Origin: Kangiella koreensis DSM 16069
GTDB taxonomy: Bacteria; Pseudomonadota; Gammaproteobacteria; Enterobacterales; Kangiellaceae
DNA length: 64,000 nt
Assembly (NCBI RefSeq): GCF_000024085.1
Contig: NC_013166.1
Location: 992,001-1,056,000, forward strand
Direction of reading: 5' to 3'
Notes under the pieces: model-generated
The model's input: the letters and a program-made list of their open reading frames with translations, nothing else
Database searches by the model: none
Told to the model about the DNA's origin: nothing
Made by a program: the position numbers and the translations under genes
Shown here: positions 25,416 to 34,372 of the stretch, one piece after another
Layout: each line of letters opens with the position of its first letter
Position numbering within the stretch: the first letter of the stretch is position 1

Positions 25416-26501
25416 ATGAAGATTATTGCTGATGAAAATATGCCTTTGGTCAAAGAACTATTTGAGCCGTTTGCTGAAGTAGAGCTTTTGGCTGGTCGAA
25501 ATATAACCACAGCACATCTGACTGATGCGGATGCTTTGTTGGTCCGTTCCGTGACTCAGGTTAACTCCAGCTTGTTACAAGGCAGCAATATCAAGTTTGT
25601 GGGTAGCGCTACCATTGGCACCGATCATATTGATCACCAGTATCTTGATCATAACGGCATTCAGTTTGCTTATGCCCCGGGCTGCAATGCTCAGGCGGTG
25701 GCTGAATATGTTTTGTCAGGGGTAGCCTACTGGGCCCAGCATCGACAGAAAGACTTAGCTGAATGCCGAGTGGGCATTATAGGAGCGGGGAATGTTGGTT
25801 CTAAAGTTGCGCAGGTCTTAGAGCTTTTAGGAATTAATTATTTACTGAATGACCCACCATTAGAATCGCAGGGCGATTCGCGGTCATTTGTGCCGCTGGC
25901 AGCGATTCAGCAATGTGACATCGTGACATGTCATGTGCCATTGGCAAAAGATGGACAGTATCCAACTTATCACTTAATAAATGAAGAATTCCTATCAGGA
26001 ATGCTAAAAGGAAGTTTATTAATAAATAGTTCTCGAGGAGCGGTGCTGGATAATGAGGTGGCACTTCAAGCCAGTAAGTCTGAGCAGAGCATCGACTTTA
26101 TTTTAGATGTCTGGGAAAACGAGCCAGAGTTAAATCTTGAGCTGTTGAATGAGACTTTGATAGCAACCCCTCATATTGCTGGTTATAGCCAGGAAGGAAA
26201 GATTCGCGGAACTTATCAGTTGTATCAAGCTTTTTGCCAGTGGCAAGGGATTGAGCCTAAAGTGACGTTAAAGGAATTATTGCCCCAAGCACCAAAGTGG
26301 AATGTACCCGCTCAGATAGACAGTCAATCAGGAATGCTTTATCAGAGCCTCCAACCTTTTTATGATATTAAACAAGATGATAGTCATATGAGACAGGTGA
26401 TGAGCACTGTAATTAGAGAGGGAGGGGCGACTATTACAGAGGAGTTTGATAGTCTTCGAAAAAATTACCCGCAGCGATTAGAGTTTTTGGAGTTAGGGTG
26501 A
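25416..26501 (+). CDS. pdxB: Erythronate-4-phosphate dehydrogenase
   Basis: 361 aa D-2-hydroxyacid dehydrogenase of pyridoxal 5'-phosphate synthesis. MKIIADENMPLV is the family start. The NAD-binding GIIGAGNVGSKVAQVLELLG (about 119-138), the catalytic Arg region (LLINSSRGAVLDNE) and the catalytic His in TPHIAGYSQEGK are visible, followed by the PdxB-specific dimerisation domain at the C-terminus. Its TGA overlaps the GTG start of the next small gene. Confidence 0.95.
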   Translation: MKIIADENMPLVKELFEPFAEVELLAGRNITTAHLTDADALLVRSVTQVNSSLLQGSNIKFVGSATIGTDHIDHQYLDHNGIQFAYAPGCNAQAVAEYVLSGVAYWAQHRQKDLAECRVGIIGAGNVGSKVAQVLELLGINYLLNDPPLESQGDSRSFVPLAAIQQCDIVTCHVPLAKDGQYPTYHLINEEFLSGMLKGSLLINSSRGAVLDNEVALQASKSEQSIDFILDVWENEPELNLELLNETLIATPHIAGYSQEGKIRGTYQLYQAFCQWQGIEPKVTLKELLPQAPKWNVPAQIDSQSGMLYQSLQPFYDIKQDDSHMRQVMSTVIREGGATITEEFDSLRKNYPQRLEFLELG

Positions 26502-26734
26502 ACCCTATTGAATATATCATTACCAGCCGCATGCCACGAGGCTGGAAAATCATCAGCTTAAGTTTTGCAATGGCTTTGTTTATTGGTTTACCGCTATTGT
26601 GGGCTTCGGCTTTTTTACCAGAAGGTGGCTTTCAGGTGTTTGCCGGATTGGCGGCTCTCTTTATCGTAATTGCTGGATTAATCAGCATGATAGGTGGCTT
26701 TATTGTTTTGCTGGTGGATATTTATCGAAGTTGA
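26498..26734 (+). CDS. Small two-helix membrane protein
   Basis: 78 aa with two clear hydrophobic helices (about 18-40 and 46-75) and short polar ends. The GTG start overlaps the pdxB stop by four bases (GTGA), implying translational coupling. I do not recognise a named family. Hydrophobicity and the operon position are the only evidence, and the frame is complete with no better alternative. Confidence 0.6.
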   Translation: MNPIEYIITSRMPRGWKIISLSFAMALFIGLPLLWASAFLPEGGFQVFAGLAALFIVIAGLISMIGGFIVLLVDIYRS

Positions 26735-26779
26735 GTTTTTGCATCGACTAAAATAAAAGTGTTATTTATACGATATATG

Positions 26780-26807
26780 TTGACAATAATTCAAACTACT
26801 ATAAGCT
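26780..26807 (+). promoter_or_regulatory. Candidate promoter of the cold-shock gene
   Basis: TTGACA (26780-26785) with TAAGCT (26802-26807) at 16-base spacing; an overlapping TATAAG has a shorter spacing. It would give a leader of about 150 bases, the long 5' untranslated region typical of csp genes, where RNA structure controls translation at low temperature. Confidence 0.5.
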
Positions 26808-26964
26808 GGCCACAGCTAGAAAGAATGACCTAAGTATTTATACACTCCAAATCGCAGTTTTATTCGTAGTACTCCGTTCTGTAGTTTCAAAATTCTCAGC
26901 CAGTATTTCACGCTATTCATGCCTCATGAAGGCACAACTATATTTAAATTACAGGATATTTATT

Positions 26965-27174
26965 ATGTCTAAAACAGTTAAAGGAACCGTTAAATGGTTC
27001 AACGAAGCTAAAGGTTTTGGTTTTATCGAGCAAGAAAACGGTCCAGACGTTTTTGCTCATTTCAGCGCTATCGCTAGCTCTGGATTCAAAACATTAGCAG
27101 AAGGCCAACAAGTTGAGTTTACCTTGACTGACGGTCAAAAAGGCCCACAAGCCGAGAATATTACTGCTCTTTAA
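26965..27174 (+). CDS. Cold-shock domain protein (CspA family)
   Basis: 69 aa single cold-shock domain. [19 protein letters not shown] holds RNP1 and DVFAHFSAI holds RNP2, which bind single-stranded RNA and DNA. The frame is open for 13 more codons upstream, but [13 protein letters not shown] is the universal family start and has ACAGGA 11 bases before it, so I use that ATG. A perfect terminator follows. The long leader suggests post-transcriptional control. Confidence 0.95.
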   Translation: MSKTVKGTVKWFNEAKGFGFIEQENGPDVFAHFSAIASSGFKTLAEGQQVEFTLTDGQKGPQAENITAL

Positions 27175-27202
27175 TACTTCCAAAAGTATTAAATCGTAAT
27201 AC

Positions 27203-27234
27203 AAAAAAGCAAGCACCTAGTGCTTGCTTTTTTT
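27203..27234 (+). terminator. Intrinsic terminator after the cold-shock gene
   Basis: AAAAAAGCAAGCAC, loop CTA, GTGCTTGC followed by seven T residues. The symmetrical A and T runs make it able to work in both directions, and the convergent helicase gene ends just beyond it. Confidence 0.92.
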
Positions 27235-27256
27235 GTTTCTGGATTTAATCTTTAAA

Positions 27257-28633
27257 TTACTGCTTTTTCTTCATTGGCGAATCGCCAGAGTCAACCATGG
27301 TAGCACCAAACTTTTTCTTGGGCTTTTGCTTTTGTGATGAAGAAGTTGAGGAGCCAGAAGACGTCCCCGATTTTTTACTGTGTTTCTTCTCAAAACGTTT
27401 CTTCTCGCGAGCTGTTAATTTCTTCGCGCCGTCTTTTTTCTTTTTATGCCCCGCAGCTTTGCCACTGGCTTTCAGTTTTTTCGGACCTTTATAGTTTGCC
27501 GGAAGTTCTTTAATGCTTGTTAATTGGAAGCTGCCACTGATGGCTTTTTCAATCGTGACCATCAGATTCCATTCGCGATGACTGATCAGTGATACCGCCT
27601 TGCCTGTTTCACCAGCGCGTGCTGTTCGTCCAATTCGGTGGATATAGTCTTCGGCGTTATGCGCCATGTCAAAGTTGATCACCAGGTCAATGTCTTTGAC
27701 ATCAATACCGCGCGCTGCCACATCGGAGGCAATCAACACTTTTATTTTGCTATCGCGAAATTGAGTCATAACGTGGTTACGGACACTTTGTGATATATCA
27801 CCATGCAAGGTACCGGCAGCAATTTTGTGGTAACGAATCAGGCCACCTAAACGATCAACCTGTTCTTTGGTGTTACAAAACACAATGGCTTTACGATACT
27901 CTTCATTAGTTAATAACCACTGAGTCAGCTTTTCTTTATGCACTAGATCATCAGCAGTGATAATAAATTGCTCAATGGAATCATTCTTGGCTTCGAAAGA
28001 GTTCAGAACGATGGCTTGCGGCTCATCCATTAGGTAGTCGGTTAAATGTTTGATGCCCTTGGTTTTCAAAGTGGCAGAAAATAAAAGCGTTTGGCGATCA
28101 GATTTACAGAAGCCAGCGATAGCTTGCACATCATCAGTAAAGCCCATTTCAAACATTTTGTCCGCTTCGTCAATCACCAAATACTCAAGATCATTCAGAT
28201 CGGCGCCTTGTTTTTCGCAGTGTTCTAACATGCGACCAGGCGTTGCAATAATGATTTCAGGGTTGTCGCGGAAAATGGCCTGTTGGTATTTGTAATCTGC
28301 GCCGCCAATGATCAGGCCAGTTTTAATCTGTGTAAACTGAGTCAAATCCCTGGCGTGCTTATCAATTTGACGAGCAAGCTCACGAGTCGGTGCAAGGATC
28401 AAAACGCGAGTACTGGTGTGACGAGATGGGTTTTCCAATAAATTATGGATAATAGGCAACAAAAAGGCAGCGGTCTTGCCCGAACCTGTTTCAGCACTGA
28501 CCATCACATCATGGCCATCGAGAATTGGCTCTATGGCCTTTTCCTGAACTTCAGAGGGAACCTCAAACTTTAATTTCTGAAACGCTTTTTGTAGTCCAGA
28601 ATGAAGTTCCTGGAAAATAGAAGTATCTGACAC
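27257..28633 (-). CDS. DEAD-box ATP-dependent RNA helicase (SrmB/RhlE-like)
   Basis: 458 aa. All core motifs are present: Q motif region (FEVPSEVQEKAI), AETGSGKT, PTRELA, TPGR, DEAD, SAT in the first RecA domain; RGIDV and HRIGRTARAG in the second. A Lys-rich C-terminal tail of about 75 residues (KKKKDGAKKL, KKRFEKKHSKKSG) should bind RNA nonspecifically. The tail and the FIITADDLVHKEKL stretch recall SrmB, a ribosome-assembly helicase, but the paralogue cannot be fixed. Its location next to a cold-shock gene would suit a role in cold ribosome assembly or RNA unwinding. Confidence 0.92.
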   Translation of the reverse strand: MSDTSIFQELHSGLQKAFQKLKFEVPSEVQEKAIEPILDGHDVMVSAETGSGKTAAFLLPIIHNLLENPSRHTSTRVLILAPTRELARQIDKHARDLTQFTQIKTGLIIGGADYKYQQAIFRDNPEIIIATPGRMLEHCEKQGADLNDLEYLVIDEADKMFEMGFTDDVQAIAGFCKSDRQTLLFSATLKTKGIKHLTDYLMDEPQAIVLNSFEAKNDSIEQFIITADDLVHKEKLTQWLLTNEEYRKAIVFCNTKEQVDRLGGLIRYHKIAAGTLHGDISQSVRNHVMTQFRDSKIKVLIASDVAARGIDVKDIDLVINFDMAHNAEDYIHRIGRTARAGETGKAVSLISHREWNLMVTIEKAISGSFQLTSIKELPANYKGPKKLKASGKAAGHKKKKDGAKKLTAREKKRFEKKHSKKSGTSSGSSTSSSQKQKPKKKFGATMVDSGDSPMKKKQ

Positions 28634-28695
28634 GTGTATAACCTATTGAAAATAACTGCCGCCATTTTAGCACTAAATGTCAGGATTAGGGGTAA

Positions 28696-28947
28696 CTATT
28701 TAGGGGCTTTTCTTTTAAGTAATGGCTTGAGCATGCCCTCAAGGCCATTGAGTTTCACCTCATAAATCAGCGCTAACTGGCGGCCAAGTTTATTGTTAGG
28801 AAATCCTTCCTTATGAAACCAGACCAGATAAGGTTCCGGTAGTTCTAATAGGCGTCGTCCCTGATATTTGCCAAAGGGCATGATCTGGTTAATAGCGTCG
28901 ATAAGCTCTTGCTGTGGACTGGTTTGTTTGTCGGCAGTGTTGGGCAT
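28696..28947 (-). CDS. DUF3820 family protein
   Basis: 83 aa. The core MPFGKYQGRRLLELPEPYLVWFHKEGFPNNKLGRQL matches DUF3820, a small soluble family of unknown function, also called putative quorum-sensing-regulated virulence factor after a Pseudomonas member (the run given here is split in meaning into an MPFGKYQG motif and a YLVWF motif). It lies 62 bases upstream of the helicase gene on the same strand and is divergent from the dipeptidase. Confidence 0.85.
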   Translation of the reverse strand: MPNTADKQTSPQQELIDAINQIMPFGKYQGRRLLELPEPYLVWFHKEGFPNNKLGRQLALIYEVKLNGLEGMLKPLLKRKAPK

Positions 28948-29033
28948 TTACAGGTTTGTCGATTGCAATCTGAATACGAGTGTTTATGATGCTATAGAGT
29001 TTTAAAGTCAAGCGAATAATCGAGAGAATCGTT

Positions 29034-30302
29034 ATGAAGAACAAATTTATTAATACATTAGTGGTAGCGCTTTCATTCACAGCATTGGCTGCCTGCCAGC
29101 AGGAAGAGTCGGTTCCAGAGCCAGCTAAGACAGAGGTTGTGGCTGAAGTTGAAGTTTCAGATAAACCGGTAGATTTCAGTGCTAAAGCCGAAGAAATCAG
29201 TAAGAAATATATTATTGCCGATACCCACATTGATGTGCCGCATCGATTGTTAGAAAAGTATGATGATGTCAGCGAAGTAACAGAATCAGGTGACTTTGAT
29301 TATCCGCGTGCGGTTAAGGGTGGTTTAGATGCACCATTCATGTCGATTTACACACCTGCTGATTTAGAAGAGAAGGGCGGCAGTAAAGAGCAGGCTGAGA
29401 AGTTAATAGATATGGTTGAAAAGATGGCCCAAGATGCGCCCGATAAATTTGCGCTAGCCATGTCGCCAGGCGATTTGTTGCGTAACTTCAGACAAGGACT
29501 TATTTCACTGCCAATGGGCATGGAAAATGGTTCGCCTTTAGAGGGTGAACTGAGCAATGTGGAATACTTTTTCGAACGTGGCATTCGTTACATTACTTTA
29601 GCTCACTCGCTGAGCAATCACTTATCAGACTCCTCTTATGACGAAGCGCGTCCTAATGATGGTCTAAGCGACTTTGGCCGTGAAGTGGTCAAGGAAATGA
29701 ACCGTTTGGGTATGATGGTGGATGTATCACACCTGTCCGATAAAGCGTTTTATGATGTGCTTGAAGTATCTGAAGTGCCAGTCATCGCCAGTCATTCATC
29801 AGCCCGTCATTTCACGCCCGGTTTTGAGCGTAATATGAGTGATGAAATGATCAAAGCTTTGGCAGATAAAGGTGGCGTCATATTCATTAACTTTGGCTCC
29901 ACTTTTGTTTCGCAAGCATCCCGTGATAACTATGATGCTTTTAAAGAAGCACGTCAGACATTTATGGATGAAAATGGCGTTTCTGTTGAGCATGAAAGTG
30001 TTATGAACTTTACCAAACAGTACCGTGAAGAGAAGCCGTTTGAGTTTGCCGATCTTAATATCGTTCTCGATCACTTTGATCATGTTATCAAGTTGGTTGG
30101 TGTAGAATATGTTGGAATTGGTTCGGACTACGATGGCGTTGGTGACAGCCTTCCAACAGGCCTTAAAGATGTTGCGACTTATCCTAATCTAATTGAAGGG
30201 TTGTTGGTTCGTGGCTACAGCGAAGAAGATATTGCCAAGATTCTATCGGGTAATTTACTGCGCGTATGGACTCAAGTTGAGAACCATGCCCAACAACAAT
30301 AA
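29034..30302 (+). CDS. Membrane dipeptidase, M19 family lipoprotein
   Basis: 422 aa. A lipoprotein signal with lipobox LAAC is followed by an acidic linker and the renal-dipeptidase (M19) TIM barrel. Binuclear zinc ligands are visible: HIDVPH (first His and Asp), the bridging Glu in GMENGSPLEG, and the histidines of VDVSHLSD and IASHSSARHF; GIGSDYDGVGD is the conserved late motif. It hydrolyses dipeptides, probably at the envelope. The ATG has no close competitor. It is divergent from the DUF3820 gene and followed 70 bases later by a small membrane-protein gene. Confidence 0.93.
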   Translation: MKNKFINTLVVALSFTALAACQQEESVPEPAKTEVVAEVEVSDKPVDFSAKAEEISKKYIIADTHIDVPHRLLEKYDDVSEVTESGDFDYPRAVKGGLDAPFMSIYTPADLEEKGGSKEQAEKLIDMVEKMAQDAPDKFALAMSPGDLLRNFRQGLISLPMGMENGSPLEGELSNVEYFFERGIRYITLAHSLSNHLSDSSYDEARPNDGLSDFGREVVKEMNRLGMMVDVSHLSDKAFYDVLEVSEVPVIASHSSARHFTPGFERNMSDEMIKALADKGGVIFINFGSTFVSQASRDNYDAFKEARQTFMDENGVSVEHESVMNFTKQYREEKPFEFADLNIVLDHFDHVIKLVGVEYVGIGSDYDGVGDSLPTGLKDVATYPNLIEGLLVRGYSEEDIAKILSGNLLRVWTQVENHAQQQ

Positions 30303-30372
30303 TTGCTAGAGCCCTTATATTCAGTATGATAGATACAGAATACATCAATATTCATCAATAAAGGGGAAAATA

Positions 30373-30576
30373 ATGCAAAAGAAAATTATAGCGTTAGTTT
30401 TACTAGCTGTCGGTATTGCTCTATTTATCTGGGGCTACAATATGACTCAATCGATTGGAGAAGAAGTTAGAGAAACCCTTACCGGTACATTTTCTGATAA
30501 AGCCACCTGGTTAATGATTGGCGGTGGTGCTTTAGGATTAATTGGTATTTTGCAGTTAGCTTTTGGTAAGAAGTAA
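30373..30576 (+). CDS. DUF3185 family small membrane protein
   Basis: 67 aa with two membrane helices (about 5-22 and 45-63) and a short connecting loop, TQSIGEEVRETLTGTFSDKATW, typical of DUF3185, whose function is unknown. A GGGGAAA lies 6 bases before the ATG. A strong terminator follows immediately. Confidence 0.8.
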   Translation: MQKKIIALVLLAVGIALFIWGYNMTQSIGEEVRETLTGTFSDKATWLMIGGGALGLIGILQLAFGKK

Positions 30577-30590
30577 GTTTTGCAATTCGA

Positions 30591-30618
30591 AAAGGCCCGC
30601 ATATTGCGGGCTTTTTTT
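30591..30618. terminator. Intrinsic terminator between convergent genes
   Basis: GCCCGC (30595-30600), loop ATATT, GCGGGC (30606-30611), then seven T residues. The upstream A residues give a short T tail on the other strand, so it may serve both the DUF3185 gene and the convergent SRPBCC gene, whose stop overlaps the T run. Confidence 0.88.
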
Positions 30619-31132
30619 ATTCTGCCTGAAGTTTAGATTTTAAATTTTCGAGTTGCTGTTGCAAAACCCCATTGACTGCTTTTGCCCAGTCTTCTGTTTT
30701 CTGATTAACAAATCCTGTGACTCGATAGTTGAGTTTTAGGTTTGTAGTTTTATTGTCTGTTTCTTCGAAACTCCAGGTCATGTAACCATTTACCGCTAGT
30801 GAGCTTAGCGGGCCCAAGCCGCCGGTCATATGGAGGCTTTTACCGAGGTTGATCTGTGAGATGGTCATGTGCAGAGCCTGTTGCTCGTTATTTCGTTCAC
30901 AGAAACAACCACCAGCTTCGGGTTCGATAGACATTTTTGAGGCGTCGCCGAACCAGGTGTGGCTGTCCTGCCACCAATCGCCGATCTGTATAAACTGGTC
31001 ATAGACTTCGCCAATGGGTGCTTCAATGGCGGTGTTTATGTTGATGGTAAAGTGTTGCTCCGAAACTTCGCTAACTTCAGCTTTTGCAATGACTGTTGTA
31101 AAGATCAATAAGAACAAGCTTGTTATTTTCAT
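30617..31132 (-). CDS. Exported SRPBCC (START-like) domain protein
   Basis: 171 aa. A signal peptide (MKITSLFLLIFTTVIAKA) is followed by a polyketide-cyclase/AHSA1-like SRPBCC fold: IEAPIGEVYDQFIQIGDWW near the start, a central GGCFCERN loop, and a long C-terminal helix (QQLENLKSKL). The frame also opens with a TTG four codons upstream, but the ATG gives a standard signal peptide and has GAGAG before it. Such domains bind hydrophobic ligands in a central cavity; the ligand here is unknown. It is just downstream of the LysR-type regulator gene on the same strand. Confidence 0.75.
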   Translation of the reverse strand: MKITSLFLLIFTTVIAKAEVSEVSEQHFTININTAIEAPIGEVYDQFIQIGDWWQDSHTWFGDASKMSIEPEAGGCFCERNNEQQALHMTISQINLGKSLHMTGGLGPLSSLAVNGYMTWSFEETDNKTTNLKLNYRVTGFVNQKTEDWAKAVNGVLQQQLENLKSKLQAE

Positions 31133-31162
31133 TGTGACTCTCAAAGTTGAATTTTGATTAGA

Positions 31163-32029
31163 TTACTGCGGTTGATGCAATAAATCTACTAGCGCCTGTG
31201 CGGCATTAGAAAGTGTTTTGTTGGTGCGGTAGATGATGCCCATGCTGCGAACTGAAAGTTGTCTGGAGTCACCAATCAAGGTTAAGGGTTCGCTGACCAG
31301 TCGCTCGGGTAACAAGGTCCAACCCATTTTACAGGCGACTAATTTGGCGATGACTTCGAGATAGTTGGCAGTTTTAACTTTACCCAGATGTACGCCCAGC
31401 GTTTCGAGTTGATGTTCAAACAACTCACGGGGAAAGGTGTGTGCAGGCGGTAAAATACAGGGATAGTTGCTGAGCTGATTCATTGGGTTGTCATGCGCCA
31501 GTAGCTCATAATCCTGGTGACACACCATTTGCAAAGCTTCCTGCCAAATCAGTTGGTGCTCTAATCGTGGATTAGCCTGGCTGGGGAAGGTCAGTAGCGC
31601 CAGTTCCAGGTCACCGCTTAGCACTCGGTCATAAGCGAGCTCAGAATCAATAAAGTCGATGTTAAGATCGACCTCAGGGTAGGTATCGATATATTGCTCA
31701 AGATAATCGGGCAGCAGGTGCAAGCCAATATAGTGACTGGTGCCGATATGCAGCTGACCGCTCACTCTTCCAGTGAGGTCCCTGATGTCCTGGAAAGTGT
31801 TATCAATGCTACCAAGTATGGCAGGGGCCTGTTCTCGTAATAGTCTGCCAGCTTCGGTTTCAATGACATGATTGCCCACGCGATCAAACAAATTGGTACC
31901 AACAATGGTTTCCAGTCTTTTAATGCGTTTGCTTAAAGCCGGCTGAGTCAACTGCAGTTTTTTGGCGGCCAGGGTAAAAGAACCAATGCTGGCAACGCTT
32001 AGAAAGGTTCTCAGTAAATCTGTATCCAT
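31163..32029 (-). CDS. LysR-type transcriptional regulator
   Basis: 288 aa. The N-terminal winged helix-turn-helix (MDTDLLRTFLSVASIGSFTL, LTQPALSKRIKRLE) is followed by a periplasmic-binding-fold effector domain (about 90-285). It is divergent from leuC across a 186-base gap that holds a 20-bp dyad, the classical layout for a LysR regulator controlling the neighbouring operon. In several gammaproteobacteria a LysR gene sits at this place beside leuCDB. Control of leucine synthesis is therefore a fair inference, not a demonstrated fact. The effector is unknown. Confidence 0.9.
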   Translation of the reverse strand: MDTDLLRTFLSVASIGSFTLAAKKLQLTQPALSKRIKRLETIVGTNLFDRVGNHVIETEAGRLLREQAPAILGSIDNTFQDIRDLTGRVSGQLHIGTSHYIGLHLLPDYLEQYIDTYPEVDLNIDFIDSELAYDRVLSGDLELALLTFPSQANPRLEHQLIWQEALQMVCHQDYELLAHDNPMNQLSNYPCILPPAHTFPRELFEHQLETLGVHLGKVKTANYLEVIAKLVACKMGWTLLPERLVSEPLTLIGDSRQLSVRSMGIIYRTNKTLSNAAQALVDLLHQPQ

Positions 32030-32091
32030 GCCATTCCTTCTGGTTATCGATTTAATGAAAATAATGAATTTGAGTTATTATAAGCGAAGTT

Positions 32092-32111
32092 CTATCATGC
32101 TCAAGTGATAG
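32092..32111. promoter_or_regulatory. Dyad in the lysR-leuC divergent region (possible operator)
   Basis: CTATCA-N8-TGATAG, a perfect 6-bp dyad with total length 20, lies about 63 bases from the regulator start and 105 from leuC. LysR proteins bind dyads of about this size. Binding is an inference from position and symmetry. Confidence 0.4.
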
Positions 32112-32116
32112 TTGTT

Positions 32117-32179
32117 CTGTCAGGACACTCTCATGCCGGTGTTTGCGCAATAACAGCATTCAGTAGGCAAACCTGACAG
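32117..32179 (+). promoter_or_regulatory. Two-tier hairpin in the leuC leader with a six-codon open frame
   Basis: CTGTCAGG (32117-32124) pairs with CCTGACAG (32172-32179), and inside it GTTTGC (32141-32146) pairs with GCAAAC (32167-32172). Between them is a tiny frame (32133-32153, MPVFAQ) with AGGA upstream. It contains no leucine codon, so it is not a classical leucine attenuator. It may be a regulator site or a chance structure. Confidence 0.3.
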
Positions 32180-32215
32180 CCGACATTAATCTTTTATACA
32201 CACTAGAGGTGCCAA

Positions 32216-33649
32216 ATGGCAGGAAAAACCCTTTTTGACAAGTTATGGGATGACCATCTTGTTGCCCAGAATGACGACGGTTCTGCGTTAATTTATATCG
32301 ACCGTCAATTATTACACGAAGTAACTTCGCCACAGGCTTTTGAAGGCTTGAAACTGGCGGGGCGTAAACCGCGTCGCATCGAAGCCAATTTAGCGACCCC
32401 TGACCACAATGTACCGACCACTGACCGTACTAAAGGGATTGAAGACCCAATTTCACGCATTCAGGTGCAAACGCTGGATGATAACTGCGATGAGTATGGC
32501 GTGACTGAATTTAAGATGGATGATATCCGTCAGGGTATCGTTCATGTAATTGGCCCAGAGCAGGGCTATACGCTTCCGGGTTTAACCATGGTTTGTGGTG
32601 ATTCGCACACTGCTACCCACGGTGCATTTGCAGCGATGGCGTTTGGTGTCGGTACTTCCGAAGTTGAGCATGTGTTGGCGACTCAATGTTTACGCCAGAA
32701 GAAAATGAAGAACATGCTGGTTAAGGTTGATGGCAAATTAGGTCACGGTGTTACCGCTAAGGATATCGTTTTGGCTGTCATTGGTGAAATCGGTACGGCG
32801 GGCGGTAATGGCCATGCCATCGAGTTCGCTGGTTCAGCTATTGAAGATTTATCGATGGAAGGTCGTATGACCATTTGTAATATGGCTATCGAAGCCGGTG
32901 CACGTATTGGCTTAGTCGCAGTGGATGATAAGACCATTGAGTATGTGAAAGGTCGTCCGTTTACACCAAAAGGCGAGCACTGGGATATGGCGGTTAAAGC
33001 CTGGAGAGATCTGAAAAGTGATGCTGATGCGCAGTTCGATAAAGTGGTTGAACTGAAAGCAGAAGATATTATTCCACAAGTAACCTGGGGTACTTCGCCA
33101 GAAATGGTTAAGCCCGTTACCGGCATGATTCCAAACCCAGCCAACGAAGCAAGCCCGGTTAAGAAAGAAGGTATTGAGCGCGCCTTGAAATATATGGATC
33201 TGAAAGCGGATACGCCGATAACCCAGATTCCAGTGGATAAAGTCTTTATCGGTTCTTGCACCAACTCGCGTATTGAAGATTTGCGCGAAGCAGCAGCGGT
33301 AGCTAAAGGTCGTAAAGTTGCAGCCAGCGTTAAGTTAGCGATGGTGGTTCCAGGCTCAGGTCTGGTTAAAGAGCAAGCCGAAGCAGAAGGCTTGGACAAA
33401 ATTTTTGTCGAGGCAGGGTTTCAATGGCGTGAGCCGGGCTGCTCCATGTGTTTGGCGATGAACGCAGACCGTTTAGAGCCAGGTGAGCATTGTGCTTCAA
33501 CTTCAAACCGTAACTTCGAAGGTCGTCAGGGGCAGGGTGGACGTACCCATTTGGTAAGCCCTGGAATGGCAGCGGCAGCTGCTGTTTATGGCCACTTCAC
33601 CGACGTTCGTGAATTAGAACTGCAACCGATTTCTGGAGGTGCTCACTAA
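32216..33649 (+). CDS. leuC: 3-isopropylmalate dehydratase large subunit
   Basis: 477 aa aconitase-family subunit that binds the [4Fe-4S] cluster and isomerises 2- to 3-isopropylmalate in leucine synthesis. Cluster cysteines are in GSCTNSR and [24 protein letters not shown] is the substrate motif. AGAGGTG lies before the ATG. The stop codon overlaps the leuD start by one base (TAATG), so the two subunits are made in equal amounts. leuA is not in the window. Confidence 0.97.
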   Translation: MAGKTLFDKLWDDHLVAQNDDGSALIYIDRQLLHEVTSPQAFEGLKLAGRKPRRIEANLATPDHNVPTTDRTKGIEDPISRIQVQTLDDNCDEYGVTEFKMDDIRQGIVHVIGPEQGYTLPGLTMVCGDSHTATHGAFAAMAFGVGTSEVEHVLATQCLRQKKMKNMLVKVDGKLGHGVTAKDIVLAVIGEIGTAGGNGHAIEFAGSAIEDLSMEGRMTICNMAIEAGARIGLVAVDDKTIEYVKGRPFTPKGEHWDMAVKAWRDLKSDADAQFDKVVELKAEDIIPQVTWGTSPEMVKPVTGMIPNPANEASPVKKEGIERALKYMDLKADTPITQIPVDKVFIGSCTNSRIEDLREAAAVAKGRKVAASVKLAMVVPGSGLVKEQAEAEGLDKIFVEAGFQWREPGCSMCLAMNADRLEPGEHCASTSNRNFEGRQGQGGRTHLVSPGMAAAAAVYGHFTDVRELELQPISGGAH

Positions 33650-34290
33650 TGGAAGCCTTTACTCAACACACGGGCTTAACGGTGCCTTTAGACCGTGCCA
33701 ATGTCGATACAGATGCGATTATCCCAAAGCAGTTTTTGAAATCAATCAAGCGCAGTGGCTTTGGCCCGAACTTATTCGACGAATGGCGTTATCTGGATCA
33801 TGGTGAGCCGGGTATGGACAATTCAAAGCGTCCGATTAACCCTGATTTTGTTTTGAACTTCCCGCGTTACAAAGGCGGTTCAATCCTGCTGGCGCGCGAA
33901 AACTTTGGTTGTGGCTCAAGTCGTGAGCATGCGCCATGGGCATTGGAAGATTACGGTTTCAAAGCGGTCATAGCACCAAGTTTTGCTGATATCTTCTTCA
34001 ATAACTGCTTCAAAAACGGTATCTTACCGATAGTTTTAGATCACGATACGGTTGATTTGCTGTTTAAAGAATCCGAAGCCAACGAAGGCTATAAGCTGGA
34101 TATTAATCTTGAACAACAGACTGTGACTCGTCCCAATGGCGAAGTGATTAAGTTTGAGGTTGAGCAAGATCGTAAGCACAGCCTGTTGAATGGTTTGGAT
34201 GATATCGGTATTACCTTGCAGCAAGAAGCGGCGATAACCGAGTATGAAAATAAAAGACGCGAAAGAGCGCCTTGGCTTTTTCAATCGTAA
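33649..34290 (+). CDS. leuD: 3-isopropylmalate dehydratase small subunit
   Basis: 213 aa swivel domain of the isopropylmalate isomerase. [19 protein letters not shown] near the start and [15 protein letters not shown] with the substrate-binding Ser-Arg are characteristic. It is translationally coupled to leuC. An 82-base gap with a palindromic repeat separates it from leuB. Confidence 0.97.
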   Translation: MEAFTQHTGLTVPLDRANVDTDAIIPKQFLKSIKRSGFGPNLFDEWRYLDHGEPGMDNSKRPINPDFVLNFPRYKGGSILLARENFGCGSSREHAPWALEDYGFKAVIAPSFADIFFNNCFKNGILPIVLDHDTVDLLFKESEANEGYKLDINLEQQTVTRPNGEVIKFEVEQDRKHSLLNGLDDIGITLQQEAAITEYENKRRERAPWLFQS

Positions 34291-34318
34291 AACGCGTTAA
34301 ATTGAAAATGAATTGACA

Positions 34319-34341
34319 GTAGGGTGCGTCGTAACGCACCG
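34319..34341. repeat. Dispersed palindromic repeat, copy 1 (GTAGGGTGCGTC family)
   Basis: GTAG followed by GGTGCGTCGTAACGCACC, an 8-bp-arm palindrome, in the leuD-leuB gap. Near-identical copies occur at 54365 and 62457 in this window, with one base changed. The family behaves like a REP element; it could also form an RNA hairpin that separates leuCD from leuB. Confidence 0.85.
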
Positions 34342-34372
34342 AATTACAAAACTCAAAGAGTAGAGTAACAAG

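Noticed and set aside
26926..26964. N-terminal extension of the cold-shock protein
   Set aside because: The extra 13 codons have no similarity to the family; the standard MSK start with its own Shine-Dalgarno sequence is downstream.
32133..32153. Leucine attenuator leader peptide upstream of leuC
   Set aside because: The six-codon frame has no leucine codon and no following terminator hairpin with a T run.
32743..33399. 218-codon minus-strand frame inside leuC
   Set aside because: Shadow of a well-conserved gene; its translation shows no domain.
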